A DNA stretch of 60,183 nt from Alphaproteobacteria bacterium. GTDB taxonomy: Bacteria; Pseudomonadota; Alphaproteobacteria; Puniceispirillales; Puniceispirillaceae. Below the pieces are notes generated by a model, which saw only the letters and a program-made list of their open reading frames with translations, was not told the DNA's origin and searched no databases. The stretch lies in assembly GCA_016780765.1 (NCBI GenBank), contig JADHLH010000007.1, forward strand, positions 1-60,183, read 5' to 3'. Position numbers and translations under genes: made by a program. Below, one piece after another: positions 9,654 to 18,825 of this stretch (within the stretch, counting starts at the first letter, position 1; each line of letters starts with the position of its first letter).

Positions 9654-10393
9654 TGGTGTGCAGCGCCCGCAGCGGTAACACGGTCATCGGTGATCTGCCC
9701 GTCCTCGATTGTCAGAACACGCCCGCACCGTTCGGCAAGCGCGGCATCGTGCGTTACAAGGACAAGTGCGGCGCCGGCCGCACGGGTGGCATCAAACAGG
9801 GTGGCGATCACTTTTTCGCTGGTGCCACTGTCCAGATTTCCGGTTGGCTCATCAGCGAGCAGAATGCGCGGGCGCGGTGCGATGGCACGCGCGATGGCCA
9901 CGCGTTGCTGTTCACCGCCGGACAGCTGATCCGGCAGATGGGTCATCCGGTGGTCAAGCCCGACTGATGCCAGCGCGGCGGCGGCGCGTTCCTGCGCATC
10001 CTGCCGACCGGCAAGTTCCAGCGGTACGGCGACATTCTGCACGGCTGTCATGGACGGGATCAGACGAAACGCCTGAAACACGATGCCAACATGGTCACGC
10101 CGCAGCGCTGCCAGCGAATCCTCCGGCATGCGGGTGATATCAAATCCGGCAAGGTCGATCCGGCCAGTTGTCAGGCTTTCAAGGCCGGCCATGATCATCA
10201 GAAGGCTGGTCTTTCCGGCGCCGCTGGGGCCCAGAACGCCGACCGTTTCGCCAGCCCCGATCGCCAGCGAGATACCACGCAGAATTTCAACCATGCCATC
10301 GGCGCTGGACAGCGACAGGCGGGCTTCCGACAAATCGATCACGGCGGTGCTGGCCGAAGATGTGCTGCCAATGTCGGGGTCAGGGGTGTGCAT
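9650..10393 (-). CDS. ABC transporter ATP-binding protein, YbbA/LolD-like
   Basis: 247-residue ATPase of the LolD/MacB/YbbA class that should energise the permease encoded just downstream. Walker A GPSGAGKTS is at residues 55-63, signature LSGGEQQRVAIARA near 155, Walker B ILLADEPTGNLDSGTSE near 178, and the switch His in LVTHDAALAERC. A roughly 20-residue Ser/Asp-rich tail precedes the domain. The stop overlaps the permease start. Divergent transcription from tesA suggests a shared promoter region at 10394-10600. Confidence 0.93.
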   Translation of the reverse strand: MHTPDPDIGSTSSASTAVIDLSEARLSLSSADGMVEILRGISLAIGAGETVGVLGPSGAGKTSLLMIMAGLESLTTGRIDLAGFDITRMPEDSLAALRRDHVGIVFQAFRLIPSMTAVQNVAVPLELAGRQDAQERAAAALASVGLDHRMTHLPDQLSGGEQQRVAIARAIAPRPRILLADEPTGNLDSGTSEKVIATLFDATRAAGAALVLVTHDAALAERCGRVLTIEDGQITDDRVTAAGAAHQ

Positions 10394-10600
10394 ATACGGA
10401 ACCTGTTCTTATATCTTTGGGGGGATGACTGATGTGATGGCTGTGTGGTCTTGGCGGGCTGGCGTATCATGTCTGGACGCAGTCGGGTTTGTCTTCTAGA
10501 TGAGATCGGTCTTGTTTTCTATTTTTTCCGCTTCGCCAACGGGTTTCGGGACGGCATGCCGGATAGCAGCCCGTCCGGTTTTGGGCATATGGTAACCAAC

Positions 10601-11377
10601 ATGAATACAATCAACGCCATATCTTCGAATGCCGTATTTTCGAGTGCCGTATTTTCGAGTGCCAGGTTTTGGAATGCCGATTCTGCGAAGGCCGGATCTG
10701 CGCGCCCGTTGCGCTTTTGCCGTGTTGTGCTTCTGACACTGCTTTTCACAAATGTTATGACCGCAGCGCGCGCTGATACCAGTGGTGATGCCGGCCGTAA
10801 TATTGGCGGTGATGCAGAGGTTGTGCGCATCACCGTTCTGGGGGATTCGCTGGTTGCCGGATACGGATTGCCACCAGGCACCTCATTCCCCGATGCGCTG
10901 GATAGTGCGCTTTCTGCCGCCGGTTTCAAGGTCGAGGTGGTGAATGCGGGCGTTTCGGGCGATACCACGGCTGGCGGGCTGGCGCGGCTTGACTGGTCGC
11001 TTGCCGATGATCCGGACATGGTGATCATTGTCATGGGCGGTAATGACATGCTGCGCGGGCTCGATCCGGCTGCCACACGCGCCAATCTAGATGCGATGAT
11101 CACCCGGCTGCGCGCGCAGGGTGTGACCGTGTTGCTGGCCGGTATGCTGGCCCCGCGCAATCTGGGGGCAGATTATGTTGCCGAATTTGATTCCCTCTAT
11201 CCGGCGCTGGCGGCACGGCACGAAACAGGCTTTTATCCCTTCTTTCTGGACGGGGTTGCCATGGATGCCGCGCTGAACCTGCCGGATGGCCTGCATCCCA
11301 ACAAGGCTGGCATTGACGAAATCACCCGCCGTATCCTGCCGGTGGTGACCGAAATGCTGGCGGGTCTGCAAGGGTGA
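10601..11377 (+). CDS. tesA: Arylesterase / acyl-CoA thioesterase I-like SGNH hydrolase
   Basis: Periplasmic SGNH-family lipolytic enzyme. Block I with the nucleophile is VLGDSLVAGYGLPPG, block III is MGGNDMLRG, and block V with the catalytic Asp and His is LPDGLHPNKAG. A signal peptide (RFCRVVLLTLLFTNVMTAARA) precedes the mature part. The start is uncertain: ATG at 10601 gives 258 residues with a roughly 35-residue repetitive leader; ATG 10589 is possible; TTG at 10709 would give a compact signal peptide and leave the 15-bp repeats untranslated. Divergence from the ABC pair reproduces the E. coli tesA-ybbAP order. Confidence 0.88.
   Translation: MNTINAISSNAVFSSAVFSSARFWNADSAKAGSARPLRFCRVVLLTLLFTNVMTAARADTSGDAGRNIGGDAEVVRITVLGDSLVAGYGLPPGTSFPDALDSALSAAGFKVEVVNAGVSGDTTAGGLARLDWSLADDPDMVIIVMGGNDMLRGLDPAATRANLDAMITRLRAQGVTVLLAGMLAPRNLGADYVAEFDSLYPALAARHETGFYPFFLDGVAMDAALNLPDGLHPNKAGIDEITRRILPVVTEMLAGLQG
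10624..10698. repeat. 5 x 15-bp degenerate tandem repeat in the tesA leader
   Basis: Units tcgaatgccgtattt, tcgagtgccgtattt, tcgagtgccaggttt, tggaatgccgattct and gcgaaggccggatct lie head to tail. Divergence increases along the array, suggesting old copies at the 3' side. If translated they give AVFSS-AVFSS-ARFWN-ADSAK-AGSAR before the signal peptide. Confidence 0.85.
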
Positions 11378-11632
11378 TGATCCGCACCGGCAACCGGCAA
11401 TTTTCTTTGCATCGACAGGCTTCCTGCCGTACATTGCCGCCGATGGTTGCAAGGCATCATCGCCAAGCCTAAATCTTGCCATGATAATACAGCAATCTGC
11501 GATGCGTCGGCGGCTATGCAAAAGGGCATGAAAACAGGCATGAACGCCATGCTTTCAAGCCGGTTTTGACGCGAAAAGACAGTGAAAATGCCCATAGTTC
11601 CTGTGGGCGAAGAATGAGGCATTGATCAGGCG

Positions 11633-12157
11633 ATGAAAACGTTCAGGACATTTCTTGCAGTGCTTGTGGCGGGACTTGTTATGGCAGTCTATTCGGGCGG
11701 TACAGCCGCTGCAGAGTCCAAGCGGATCCTCAGCGAAAAAGACTGGGAAGCCTACACGTTCGAAGCGGACACGGGGCGCACCTGCTACATCACCTCGGTG
11801 CCGACCAAATCGAGCGGCAAATATGATCCGGCCAATCGCGGTGAAATTCGCGTATTCGTATCGCACGGTCCGGACAAGGGTGTGCGCAACGTGGTCCAGT
11901 TCCTTGCCGGTTACAAACACAAGAAACATTCGGCAGTCGATGTCTCGATTGACGGCAAGAAATTCAAGCTCTTCACCATTGAGGGGCGCGCCTATGCCGA
12001 AAGCGAAGAAGATGACGTCGCCATGGTTCGCGCCATGAAGCGGGGCCGCAAAATGACCGTGGTTGGCACATCATCGCGCGGCACGGTGACAACCGACAGC
12101 TATTCCCTTTCAGGCTTCACAAAGACCAAGAACCTGATCGACAAGACCTGTAAATAG
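11633..12157 (+). CDS. Invasion-associated locus B (IalB) family protein
   Basis: 174-residue exported protein. A cleavable signal peptide is clear ([29 protein letters not shown] in part, with AxA before Glu). The body has the IalB layout: a W-x-A/V segment near the mature start ([10 protein letters not shown]), paired Cys residues (RTCYITS and the C-terminal KTCK) likely forming a disulfide, and the [20 protein letters not shown] beta-strands. The family is common in free-living alphaproteobacteria; the name comes from Bartonella and does not imply virulence. It has a 255-bp upstream gap (11378-11632) in which I saw no RNA or operator. Periplasmic role unknown. Confidence 0.75.
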   Translation: MKTFRTFLAVLVAGLVMAVYSGGTAAAESKRILSEKDWEAYTFEADTGRTCYITSVPTKSSGKYDPANRGEIRVFVSHGPDKGVRNVVQFLAGYKHKKHSAVDVSIDGKKFKLFTIEGRAYAESEEDDVAMVRAMKRGRKMTVVGTSSRGTVTTDSYSLSGFTKTKNLIDKTCK

Positions 12158-12222
12158 CCAGACGCGAATGCACCGGCTGGCATGAACGAGGCGGGCTGCC
12201 GAAAGGCGGACCCGAAGCCAAT

Positions 12223-13377
12223 TTGGACGAACTATCGCAGATCAGTGCCGCGCCGACAGACACTGCCGGAGAGCCGGCGCGCCGTTCAGTTCTGGAGATG
12301 AGCGCGCGCGAGCTGGAAGAGGCGGTCACCGAAGCCGGATTGCCGAAATTCCGCGCTCGTCAGCTGTGGCGCTGGGTCTGGCGGCATGGTTTGACATCCT
12401 TTGATGAGATGAGTGACCTTGGCAAGCCGGTCCGCGCGCAGTTTGCCGACATGTTCAGCCTTGGCCGTCCGGCAGTAACGCAGCGACTGAAATCAAGTGA
12501 CGGCACCATCAAATGGCTGCTGCGCTTTGCTGATGGCAGCGAGGCTGAAACCGTCTATATCCCCGACAGACATCGCGGCACCTTGTGTATTTCCTCGCAG
12601 GTCGGCTGCACATTGACATGCAGCTTTTGCCATACGGGCACGCAAAAGCTGGTGCGTAACCTGACAGCTGGTGAAATCTGCGGACAGGTGTTGCTGGCGA
12701 TGGATGAGCTGGGTGACTGGCCTGCAGGCAAGCCTGAGCGCCGCTTGACCAATATCGTGCTGATGGGCATGGGCGAACCGCTGTTCAATTACGATAATGT
12801 GGCCAAGGCCATGCGGATCGTGATGAGCGGCGAAGGTGTCGGCCTGTCAAAGCGGCGAATCACGCTGTCGACCTCGGGTGTGGTGCCGGAAATTGCCCGT
12901 GCCGGTGCCGATCTCGGGGTTAATCTGGCGATTTCACTGCATGCGGTACGCGATGACCTGCGTGACGAGCTGGTGCCGATCAACCGTAAATATCCGCTTG
13001 CCGAACTGATTGAGGCGTGCCGCAATTATCCCGGCCTGTCGAATGCGCGCCGCATCACCTGGGAATATGTGATGCTGGACGGGGTCAATGACAGTGATGA
13101 GGATTGCGCCGCGCTGTTGAAGCTGATCAAGGGGATCCCGTCGAAACTGAACCTGATCCCGTTTAATCCGTGGCCGGGAAGCCCGTATGCATGTTCCAGC
13201 GATGACCGGATCGAGGCGTTTGCTGCAAAGGTGCTGAAGGCAGGATATGCCTCGCCTGTCCGCACACCGCGTGGGCGAGATATTCTGGCAGCATGCGGAC
13301 AGCTGAAATCTGCATCCGAGCGGCAGCGCGGCCAGCGTACCGGCACGGGCAAGGCGCGGGCTGATCTGGCCAGTTAA
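12223..13377 (+). CDS. rlmN: 23S rRNA (A2503-C2) / tRNA (A37-C2) methyltransferase
   Basis: 384-residue radical-SAM enzyme that methylates C2 of A2503 in 23S rRNA. The iron-sulfur motif CTLTCSFC is near residue 130, with FHTG after it. Other family marks are [53 protein letters not shown], and the C-terminal catalytic Cys in ILAACGQLK. The first in-frame start is TTG at 12223; the next ATG at 12298 would remove the less conserved N-terminal tail but keep the domain, so the exact start is unsure. No gene overlaps it. Confidence 0.95.
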   Translation: MDELSQISAAPTDTAGEPARRSVLEMSARELEEAVTEAGLPKFRARQLWRWVWRHGLTSFDEMSDLGKPVRAQFADMFSLGRPAVTQRLKSSDGTIKWLLRFADGSEAETVYIPDRHRGTLCISSQVGCTLTCSFCHTGTQKLVRNLTAGEICGQVLLAMDELGDWPAGKPERRLTNIVLMGMGEPLFNYDNVAKAMRIVMSGEGVGLSKRRITLSTSGVVPEIARAGADLGVNLAISLHAVRDDLRDELVPINRKYPLAELIEACRNYPGLSNARRITWEYVMLDGVNDSDEDCAALLKLIKGIPSKLNLIPFNPWPGSPYACSSDDRIEAFAAKVLKAGYASPVRTPRGRDILAACGQLKSASERQRGQRTGTGKARADLAS

Positions 13378-13423
13378 TTCTTCGGGCTGATTATTATTAT
13401 GGACTTATTTTGATGGTTGACGT

Positions 13424-13453
13424 GGTGGCCCCCTGAAATTGAGGGGTACCACC
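13424..13453 (+). ncRNA. Candidate ybhL leader RNA element
   Basis: A strong hairpin (GGTGG..CCCCT paired with AGGGG..CCACC, with a small internal loop and a seven-base apical loop) sits 120 bp before a Bax-inhibitor-1 (YbhL-type) gene. A structured element named ybhL leader is known upstream of such genes in alphaproteobacteria. I recognise the position and the hairpin style but could not compare it with the family model. Flanking boundaries are uncertain. Confidence 0.5.
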
Positions 13454-13571
13454 AAAAGGAAGGCGCGTCGGGGCATGGGCGATGCGACAGGAGGCAGCGT
13501 CGCTTTACCTTGAAAATCTGCGGCGCGCCAATTACATTCTACAGTAACTGATCATCTCCCAGGGGGTACAC

Positions 13572-14291
13572 ATGGCTGATAACCGATTTATGAATACGGC
13601 TGCTGCCGAGGCATCGCAAATCGACCTCGGATTGCGGTCTTACATGCTTGGCGTCTACAACCACATGACGACAGCATTGCTGATGACCGGCTTTTTCGCC
13701 TATGCGATGAAGTGGATGGTGCTGAATGTGCCTGGTTTAGGCCAGCTGGTCTATGGCTCCCCGCTGAAGTGGGTTGTGATGCTGGCACCGCTGGGCATGG
13801 TGTTCTGGCTGTCGGCGCGCATTCAATCAATGTCGGCGACCAAGGCGCGTAACCTCTTTTACGTCTATGCCGCCCTGATGGGTGTTTCGCTGTCATCGAT
13901 CCTGCTTCTGTATACAGGCGGCAGCGTGGCACGGGCCTTCTTCATCACGGCCGGGGCGTTTGCCGGGCTCAGCATTTATGGCTACACGACCAAGCGCAGC
14001 CTGTCGGCGATGGGCTCATTCATGGTCGTTGGCCTGATTGGCCTGATCATCGCATCCGTTGTGAACATCTTCCTGGCATCGACACAGCTCGACTTCATGA
14101 TTTCGGTCGCCGGTGTGCTGATTTTCGCCGGCCTGACGGCATGGGACACACAAAAGATCAAGCTGATGTATATGGCTGGTGACAGCCAGTCAGAGATGAC
14201 CAAGAAGTCAATCTTTGGTGCGCTGATGCTGTATCTGGATTTCATCAACATGTTCATGTTCATCCTGCATCTGTTCGGCAACCGCGAATAG
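13572..14291 (+). CDS. Bax inhibitor-1 family (YbhL/YccA-type) membrane protein
   Basis: 239-residue integral membrane protein with seven hydrophobic segments after a short cytoplasmic N-terminus (IDLGLRSYMLGVYNHM). The family block GLTAWDTQKIKLMY near residue 195 carries the Asp implicated in pH-gated calcium leak in BsYetJ, and a second acidic residue occurs near the C-terminus (LYLDFINMFMFILHLFG). The ribosome site CAGGGGG lies eight bases upstream. Physiological role in bacteria is unsettled (ion leak, membrane protease control). A clean terminator follows. Confidence 0.92.
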   Translation: MADNRFMNTAAAEASQIDLGLRSYMLGVYNHMTTALLMTGFFAYAMKWMVLNVPGLGQLVYGSPLKWVVMLAPLGMVFWLSARIQSMSATKARNLFYVYAALMGVSLSSILLLYTGGSVARAFFITAGAFAGLSIYGYTTKRSLSAMGSFMVVGLIGLIIASVVNIFLASTQLDFMISVAGVLIFAGLTAWDTQKIKLMYMAGDSQSEMTKKSIFGALMLYLDFINMFMFILHLFGNRE

Positions 14292-14322
14292 ACGAACAGC
14301 GTGCATGAAAGACAATCTGGTG

Positions 14323-14356
14323 CCCGGCTCCCAATTTTGGGGCCGGGTATTTTTTT
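14323..14356 (+). terminator. Rho-independent terminator of the Bax-inhibitor gene
   Basis: Stem CCCGGCTCC paired with GGGGCCGGG (one G-U pair), seven-base loop, then TATTTTTTT. Confidence 0.85.
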
Positions 14357-14394
14357 ATCGTCTTTTGGTGTCTGACTGGAAACAGGTGACATAA

Positions 14395-15342
14395 ATGGCA
14401 GATACACCGTCCCTTGGGCCCTATCTTGACGATGCGACTTCAGATGATGTTGCCGGCATTGTTATGGCGCTGGCTGGTGCAGCGGCGCAGATCGCCGAGC
14501 AGATCCGCCACCCCCAAACCGCGCTGGATGCAGCAGCTGGCGATATCAATGCCGATGGCGATACGCAGAAAAAGCTGGATGTTATTGCTGATTTCATCAT
14601 TGAGGATGCATTGCGCGATACCGCAGCAATGTCCTATCTGTCCGAAGAGCGGGAACAAGCGGTGGCATTGGGTGATGGCGGGCTGATCGTCGCCTGTGAC
14701 CCGCTGGACGGATCATCGAATATCGGTGTCAATGTGTCGGTCGGGACGATCTTTTCCGTTCTGCCGGCGGCGGGCGGTGAATTGCAGCCGGGCCGCGCGC
14801 AGCTGGCCGCCGGATTTTTCGTCTATGGCCCGCAGACGACATTGCTGATCAGCGTCGGCGCTGGCACCGCGTCCTTCCGGATGGATGCGGACGGTGTTTT
14901 TCACCTGATTGACGGACAGATCAGCATTCCCGAAACAGCAACCGAATTCGCCGTCAATGCCTCGAACCAGCGGCATTGGCCAGCCGCTGTGCAGCGGTAT
15001 ATCGACGAATGCCTGGCTGGCAGTGAGGGCAATCGCGATCATGATTTCAACATGCGGTGGGTGGCCTCTCTGGTGGCTGAAACCTGGCGTGTGACATGCC
15101 GCGGCGGGGTGTTTCTATATATGGATGATGCACGCCCCGGGTATGAGACGGGCCGCCTGCGCCTGGTCTATGAAGCTGCCCCTGTTGCCATGCTGGTCGA
15201 ACAGGCGGGCGGTCTTGCCAGCGATGGCAGGATGCCCATTCTTGATGTCATTCCGGGCGAATTGCATCAGCGCGTGCCGCTGGTGTTTGGTGCGGCAGCA
15301 GAGGTGCGCCGGCTTGAGGCGCATTATCGTGGCGAGGCGTGA
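14395..15342 (+). CDS. fbp: Class I fructose-1,6-bisphosphatase
   Basis: 315-residue gluconeogenic phosphatase. The metal-binding core CDPLDGSSNIGVNVSVGTIF is intact, with the upstream acidic YLSEERE and downstream FNMRWVASLVAE, and GGVFLYMDDARPG and the C-terminal EQAGGLASDG blocks. Length is typical of the class. The start MADTPSLGPYL follows AGGTGACATAA. The last 19 bp overlap the 3' end of the convergent SDR gene. No Calvin-cycle genes accompany it, so a gluconeogenic role is the simplest reading. Confidence 0.95.
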   Translation: MADTPSLGPYLDDATSDDVAGIVMALAGAAAQIAEQIRHPQTALDAAAGDINADGDTQKKLDVIADFIIEDALRDTAAMSYLSEEREQAVALGDGGLIVACDPLDGSSNIGVNVSVGTIFSVLPAAGGELQPGRAQLAAGFFVYGPQTTLLISVGAGTASFRMDADGVFHLIDGQISIPETATEFAVNASNQRHWPAAVQRYIDECLAGSEGNRDHDFNMRWVASLVAETWRVTCRGGVFLYMDDARPGYETGRLRLVYEAAPVAMLVEQAGGLASDGRMPILDVIPGELHQRVPLVFGAAAEVRRLEAHYRGEA

Positions 15343-16196
15343 TCGCCCTGCTCGGCCTGCAGAACGGCTGCGAGGCCACTTTCATAATCGGGATAACGCA
15401 GGGTGATTCCCAGCTCCGGCCCGATCACCTTTGAGCCCACCTTGCGCCGCGAGACATAGAAGCTGCGCGCCATCGGTGACAGATCAGCCTCTTCCAGAGT
15501 TTGCGCGGCCGGCGGTTCAACGCCCAGAAGGCGGGCAGCATGGCGCACCACATCGCCCTGTGCTGCCGGCTTTTCATCTGCAAGATTGATGATCCGCCCG
15601 CGCCGCGGCGATTCAATGGCGGCATCGATGATGCGGCAGATATCATCAACATGGATGCGGTTGAACAGCTGGCCTTCATTTTCGATAATCCGCGCCGTGC
15701 CATCGCGCAAACTGTCGAACGGGCTGCGGCCGGGGCCATAAATGCCGGCAGTGCGAAACAATTCGGTGCCAAGAAGGTCCTGCCAGCGCTGTTCGGCGAT
15801 GACCCGCGCGCGGCCCCGATTCGTTGCCGGGTCGACAGGCGTGTCCTCATAGCAGAACCCGTCGGGCTTGTCGGGATAGACCGAGGTCGCCGAGACATAG
15901 CCGGTCCAGCCGGTGAAGCGCGCAATCAGATCGCCATGCGCATCCAGCACCGGATCACTGCCACCAATCGCGGTGATGGTTGTCAGCAAGGCATCCACGC
16001 CATGCAGTGCCGCAGCCGGGTCGCGCAATGGCTGGCTGTCAGAAAAGGGCAGTATCTGCCAGCCATCGGCCGCCTCGGCCTGCAGGCGTTCGGGAGTGCG
16101 CGTTGTACCGCGGATGGTCCAGCCTTTACGGGCCAGAAGATGGCCAAGAGGCCGTCCGACATAGCCAAGGCCAAAGATGAAGATTGTGCGCGACAT
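15324..16196 (-). CDS. NAD(P)-binding SDR-family protein (YeeZ-like epimerase/reductase)
   Basis: 290-residue extended-type short-chain dehydrogenase relative. The dinucleotide-binding loop is GLGYVGRPLG at residues 10-19. A YVSATSVYPD segment resembles the S..Y catalytic region but the classical YxxxK is not clear, and RTAGIYGPGRSP and HVDDICRIIDAAIE follow the sugar-nucleotide epimerase pattern. Such proteins next to fbp in other genomes are annotated only as SDR or NAD-dependent epimerase. It overlaps fbp tail to tail by 19 bp. Substrate unknown. Confidence 0.8.
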   Translation of the reverse strand: MSRTIFIFGLGYVGRPLGHLLARKGWTIRGTTRTPERLQAEAADGWQILPFSDSQPLRDPAAALHGVDALLTTITAIGGSDPVLDAHGDLIARFTGWTGYVSATSVYPDKPDGFCYEDTPVDPATNRGRARVIAEQRWQDLLGTELFRTAGIYGPGRSPFDSLRDGTARIIENEGQLFNRIHVDDICRIIDAAIESPRRGRIINLADEKPAAQGDVVRHAARLLGVEPPAAQTLEEADLSPMARSFYVSRRKVGSKVIGPELGITLRYPDYESGLAAVLQAEQGDHASPR

Positions 16197-16225
16197 GCTG
16201 TTCCTGTGAGTTGCCCTGGTCTGAT

Positions 16226-17113
16226 TTAGCCACTTATCCGGCTGACGGCAATCTGTTGGCGCACCAATGCAGCATCGAGCCGGCGTCCCTGCCAGTCCAG
16301 CCGCCAGTCCAGATGTGGCCCGGTTGACCTGCCAGTTGATCCGACAGTACCGATTTGCGTGCCGCGCCGGACCACATCACCGCTGGCCACGCTGACGCTG
16401 TCCATATGAAGAAAGGCCGCGTTCAGGCCGAAGCCATGGGTGATCAGGACAGTCCAGCCGGAAAAATACAAATCCTTGACAAGGGTGACCCGGCCGCCAG
16501 CCGGGGCCAGCACGGGCGTGCCTTTGGCGGCGGCGATATCAATGCCGTAATGCGGTGCCCGCGGTGCCCCGTTCAGAATACGCTGGCTGCCATAGATGCC
16601 AGTGATCCGGCCGGTAACAGGCATATCAAATCCGCGCAGAAAATCGCCAGCCTGACCGCCAGCATCATGCCGGGTGCGGGCGCGCTTCACATCATCGGCA
16701 TCGGCTGCAATGCGGGCCAGCACATCATCAGGTGGCGAGACATAGGCTGACTTCAACCCGTCGATGCGCTGGATATCATAGAGGCGCTGTCGTGCGCCAA
16801 GGGTTGTCTGCTGCGTAACGCCGTCGGCCCCGGTCACGCGCAGGATCATGATATCGGGGCTGTCGCGGTGAAAGCCGATCATGAACCTGCCATCTGCATC
16901 AGTCGCCACCGACATATCATCAAGGGTGACCTGCGCACCGGCAGGCACTGCGGCAATGATCACCCCGCCCTCAACGGCTTCACCGGCGAGCAGGTTTGCC
17001 CCGTTCAGCTGCAGGGCGGATACCGGAAGGGTGCTGGCAAGGCAGATCAGCATTGCCAGAATAAATTGCGCAAAACAGCTGCCGATGGCGGCGAACAGGC
17101 TTGGAAACAACAT
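16226..17113 (-). CDS. M23 (LytM-type) cell-wall peptidase
   Basis: 295-residue exported protein: N-terminal hydrophobic signal, a roughly 120-residue beta domain, then a C-terminal LytM domain. The zinc-site motif HYGIDIAA (H-x3-D) and the loop HGFGLNAAFLHMD are present. The third motif reads GPHLDWRL, so the usual second His of HxH is Asp. That variant occurs in related alphaproteobacterial proteins as I recall, and Asp can still bind zinc, but reduced or regulatory activity is possible. The start at 17113 gives a plausible signal peptide. It sits 30 bp before the SDR gene on the same strand and may be co-transcribed. Confidence 0.88.
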   Translation of the reverse strand: MLFPSLFAAIGSCFAQFILAMLICLASTLPVSALQLNGANLLAGEAVEGGVIIAAVPAGAQVTLDDMSVATDADGRFMIGFHRDSPDIMILRVTGADGVTQQTTLGARQRLYDIQRIDGLKSAYVSPPDDVLARIAADADDVKRARTRHDAGGQAGDFLRGFDMPVTGRITGIYGSQRILNGAPRAPHYGIDIAAAKGTPVLAPAGGRVTLVKDLYFSGWTVLITHGFGLNAAFLHMDSVSVASGDVVRRGTQIGTVGSTGRSTGPHLDWRLDWQGRRLDAALVRQQIAVSRISG

Positions 17114-17271
17114 GGGTGGACGCTAGCATTTGGGATGGAATTTGGCACGTCCAAAGGCTATATATTCCACACATAAAAATGAGAGGTGATGCCTTTGTGG
17201 CAGCGCCTGTCCAGTTTCATCAAGAAGGGGCGTGTCCAGCATCATAGCCGCGGCGACGCTCGGAAAGCATC

Positions 17272-18210
17272 ATGTCCAGTACCACCCACGAAAATGTTGT
17301 CATCATAGGCGCAGGCGCCGCCGGTCTTACTGCTGCCATCTATACAGCACGCGCTAATCTTTCACCTGTGATCATCGCCGGCCTGCAGCCTGGCGGACAG
17401 ATGACAATTACCACCGATGTCGAAAACTATCCCGGATTTGCCGATGTCATTCAGGGGCCGTGGTTGATGACAGAAATGCAGCAGCAGGCGGAAAATGTTG
17501 GTGCGCGCGTGCTCTATGACATTGTGACATCTCTTGATGCCAGCAGCCGTCCTTTCAGTCTGACGATGGATTCTGGTGATACCATCACAGCCGATGCGGT
17601 GATTGTGGCCACCGGCGCGCAGGCGCGCTGGCTTGGCCTTGAGTCTGAGCAGGCGTTTAACGGGCGCGGCGTGTCGGCTTGCGCAACATGTGACGGGTTT
17701 TTCTACAAGGATCGTGATGTGGCTGTTATCGGCGGCGGCAACACGGCAGTGGAAGAAGCGCTGTATCTCGCCAATATCTGCAAGTCGGTGACGCTGGTAC
17801 ACCGCCGCGATTCGCTGCGTGCCGAACAGATCATGCAGGACCGGCTGTTGCGGCATGAGAAAATCAGCGTCGAATGGAACAGGACCGTGACCGAGGTGAT
17901 CGGCGATGACAGCGGTGTGACCGGCTTGCGGCTGGAGTCCACGACTGGCGAGGACGCCAAGCAGATTGACGTACATGGCATGTTTGTGGCCATCGGGCAT
18001 GACCCGGCCACGGCCGCTTTTGCGGGTGCGCTGACGCTGGATGATGAGGGATATATCCTTGCCGAACAGGGCGGAACGCGTACCTCTGTCGAGGGCGTGT
18101 TTGCTGCCGGTGACTGTGTGGACAAAATCTACCGGCAGGCGGTGACGGCGGCAGGTATGGGCTGCATGGCGGCACTTGATGCTGAACGCTGGCTTGGCGA
18201 ACAGCATTAG
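17272..18210 (+). CDS. trxB: Thioredoxin-disulfide reductase
   Basis: 312-residue FAD/NADPH flavoprotein that reduces thioredoxin. The FAD loop IGAGAAGLTAAIYTARA is at the N-terminus, the redox pair CATC at Cys137 and Cys140, the NADPH loop GGGNTAVEEALYL near 160, and the closing FAD block VFAAGDCVDKIYRQAVTAAGMGC. Length and order are standard for the bacterial low-Mr class. It is divergent from the peptidase gene and convergent with the cold-shock gene. Confidence 0.96.
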   Translation: MSSTTHENVVIIGAGAAGLTAAIYTARANLSPVIIAGLQPGGQMTITTDVENYPGFADVIQGPWLMTEMQQQAENVGARVLYDIVTSLDASSRPFSLTMDSGDTITADAVIVATGAQARWLGLESEQAFNGRGVSACATCDGFFYKDRDVAVIGGGNTAVEEALYLANICKSVTLVHRRDSLRAEQIMQDRLLRHEKISVEWNRTVTEVIGDDSGVTGLRLESTTGEDAKQIDVHGMFVAIGHDPATAAFAGALTLDDEGYILAEQGGTRTSVEGVFAAGDCVDKIYRQAVTAAGMGCMAALDAERWLGEQH

Positions 18211-18283
18211 CGGGATACAGGTCTCTGGTGTGGCCAGATATCAAGGATTGTCAGCCGAGCGGGCCTGTTGAGCCGCTTCAGCT

Positions 18284-18328
18284 GGTTAATCTGCCAGTGG
18301 TTAATCTGCCAGTGATTAATCTGCCAAC
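18284..18328. repeat. 3 x 15-bp tandem repeat at the cold-shock gene 3' end
   Basis: Two exact copies of ggttaatctgccagt and one diverged copy (gattaatctgccaac). The stop codon of the cold-shock gene (18316-18318) lies in the third copy; the outer copies are beyond the stop, so the duplication extended the 3' untranslated region. Confidence 0.9.
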
Positions 18329-18825
18329 AATCTGACCGAGTTCACCTGCAGGCCGCGGCCCGAATCATCTACCTTTACCAGTAATTTCTGGCCCTGAATC
18401 AGCGAGCTGAATCCGCAATCATTCAACACGCGTGAATGCACAAACACATCATCTTCCAGACTGTCGGCGGTCACAAAACCATAGCCGCGAAGATCGTTGA
18501 AGAACTTGACCACGGCGCGCAGTTCGCCCTCTTCGGGTTCATGCGCTGCCGGCGGTGTCGGGCTTAGCGGACGTTTGACCGACAGCAGGTCCTTGATCAC
18601 CTGTCCATGTTCATTGGTACTGAGCGAAACCGCCACGATGTCGCCGGTGAGAAGACGCACAAGGCCGAATCGATCAAGGGTTGAGCGGTGCAGAAACACC
18701 TCGTCCTCGCCAATGCGCACGAAGCCGTATCCCTTGCGCTCATTATACCAGACGAGTTCACCCTCACACATTTCATCGTTGCCGGTGCCGGCAGATGACA
18801 CATTTATGTCCGGTGTCGCCGGCAT
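18316..18825 (-). CDS. Two-domain cold-shock protein (downstream part of an interrupted gene)
   Basis: 169 residues with two cold-shock domains: the first from GELVWYNERKGYGFVRIGEDEVFLH (in part) and the second from AVVKFFNDLRGYGFVTADSLEDDVFVH. Both keep the RNP1-type K/R-GYGFV and RNP2-type DVFVH or EVFLH cores that bind single-stranded nucleic acid. This two-domain form is common in alphaproteobacteria. The only in-frame start downstream of the interrupting TAA is ATG 18825, with a weak ribosome site. Upstream codons in the same frame (18826-18981) encode a Lys/Ala-rich linker, so the native protein was probably longer. Confidence 0.8.
   Translation of the reverse strand: MPATPDINVSSAGTGNDEMCEGELVWYNERKGYGFVRIGEDEVFLHRSTLDRFGLVRLLTGDIVAVSLSTNEHGQVIKDLLSVKRPLSPTPPAAHEPEEGELRAVVKFFNDLRGYGFVTADSLEDDVFVHSRVLNDCGFSSLIQGQKLLVKVDDSGRGLQVNSVRLLAD

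Noticed and set aside
11378-11632. Small RNA or gene in the gap between tesA and the IalB-like gene
   Set aside because: Only very short frames and no strong hairpin with T tract could be seen.
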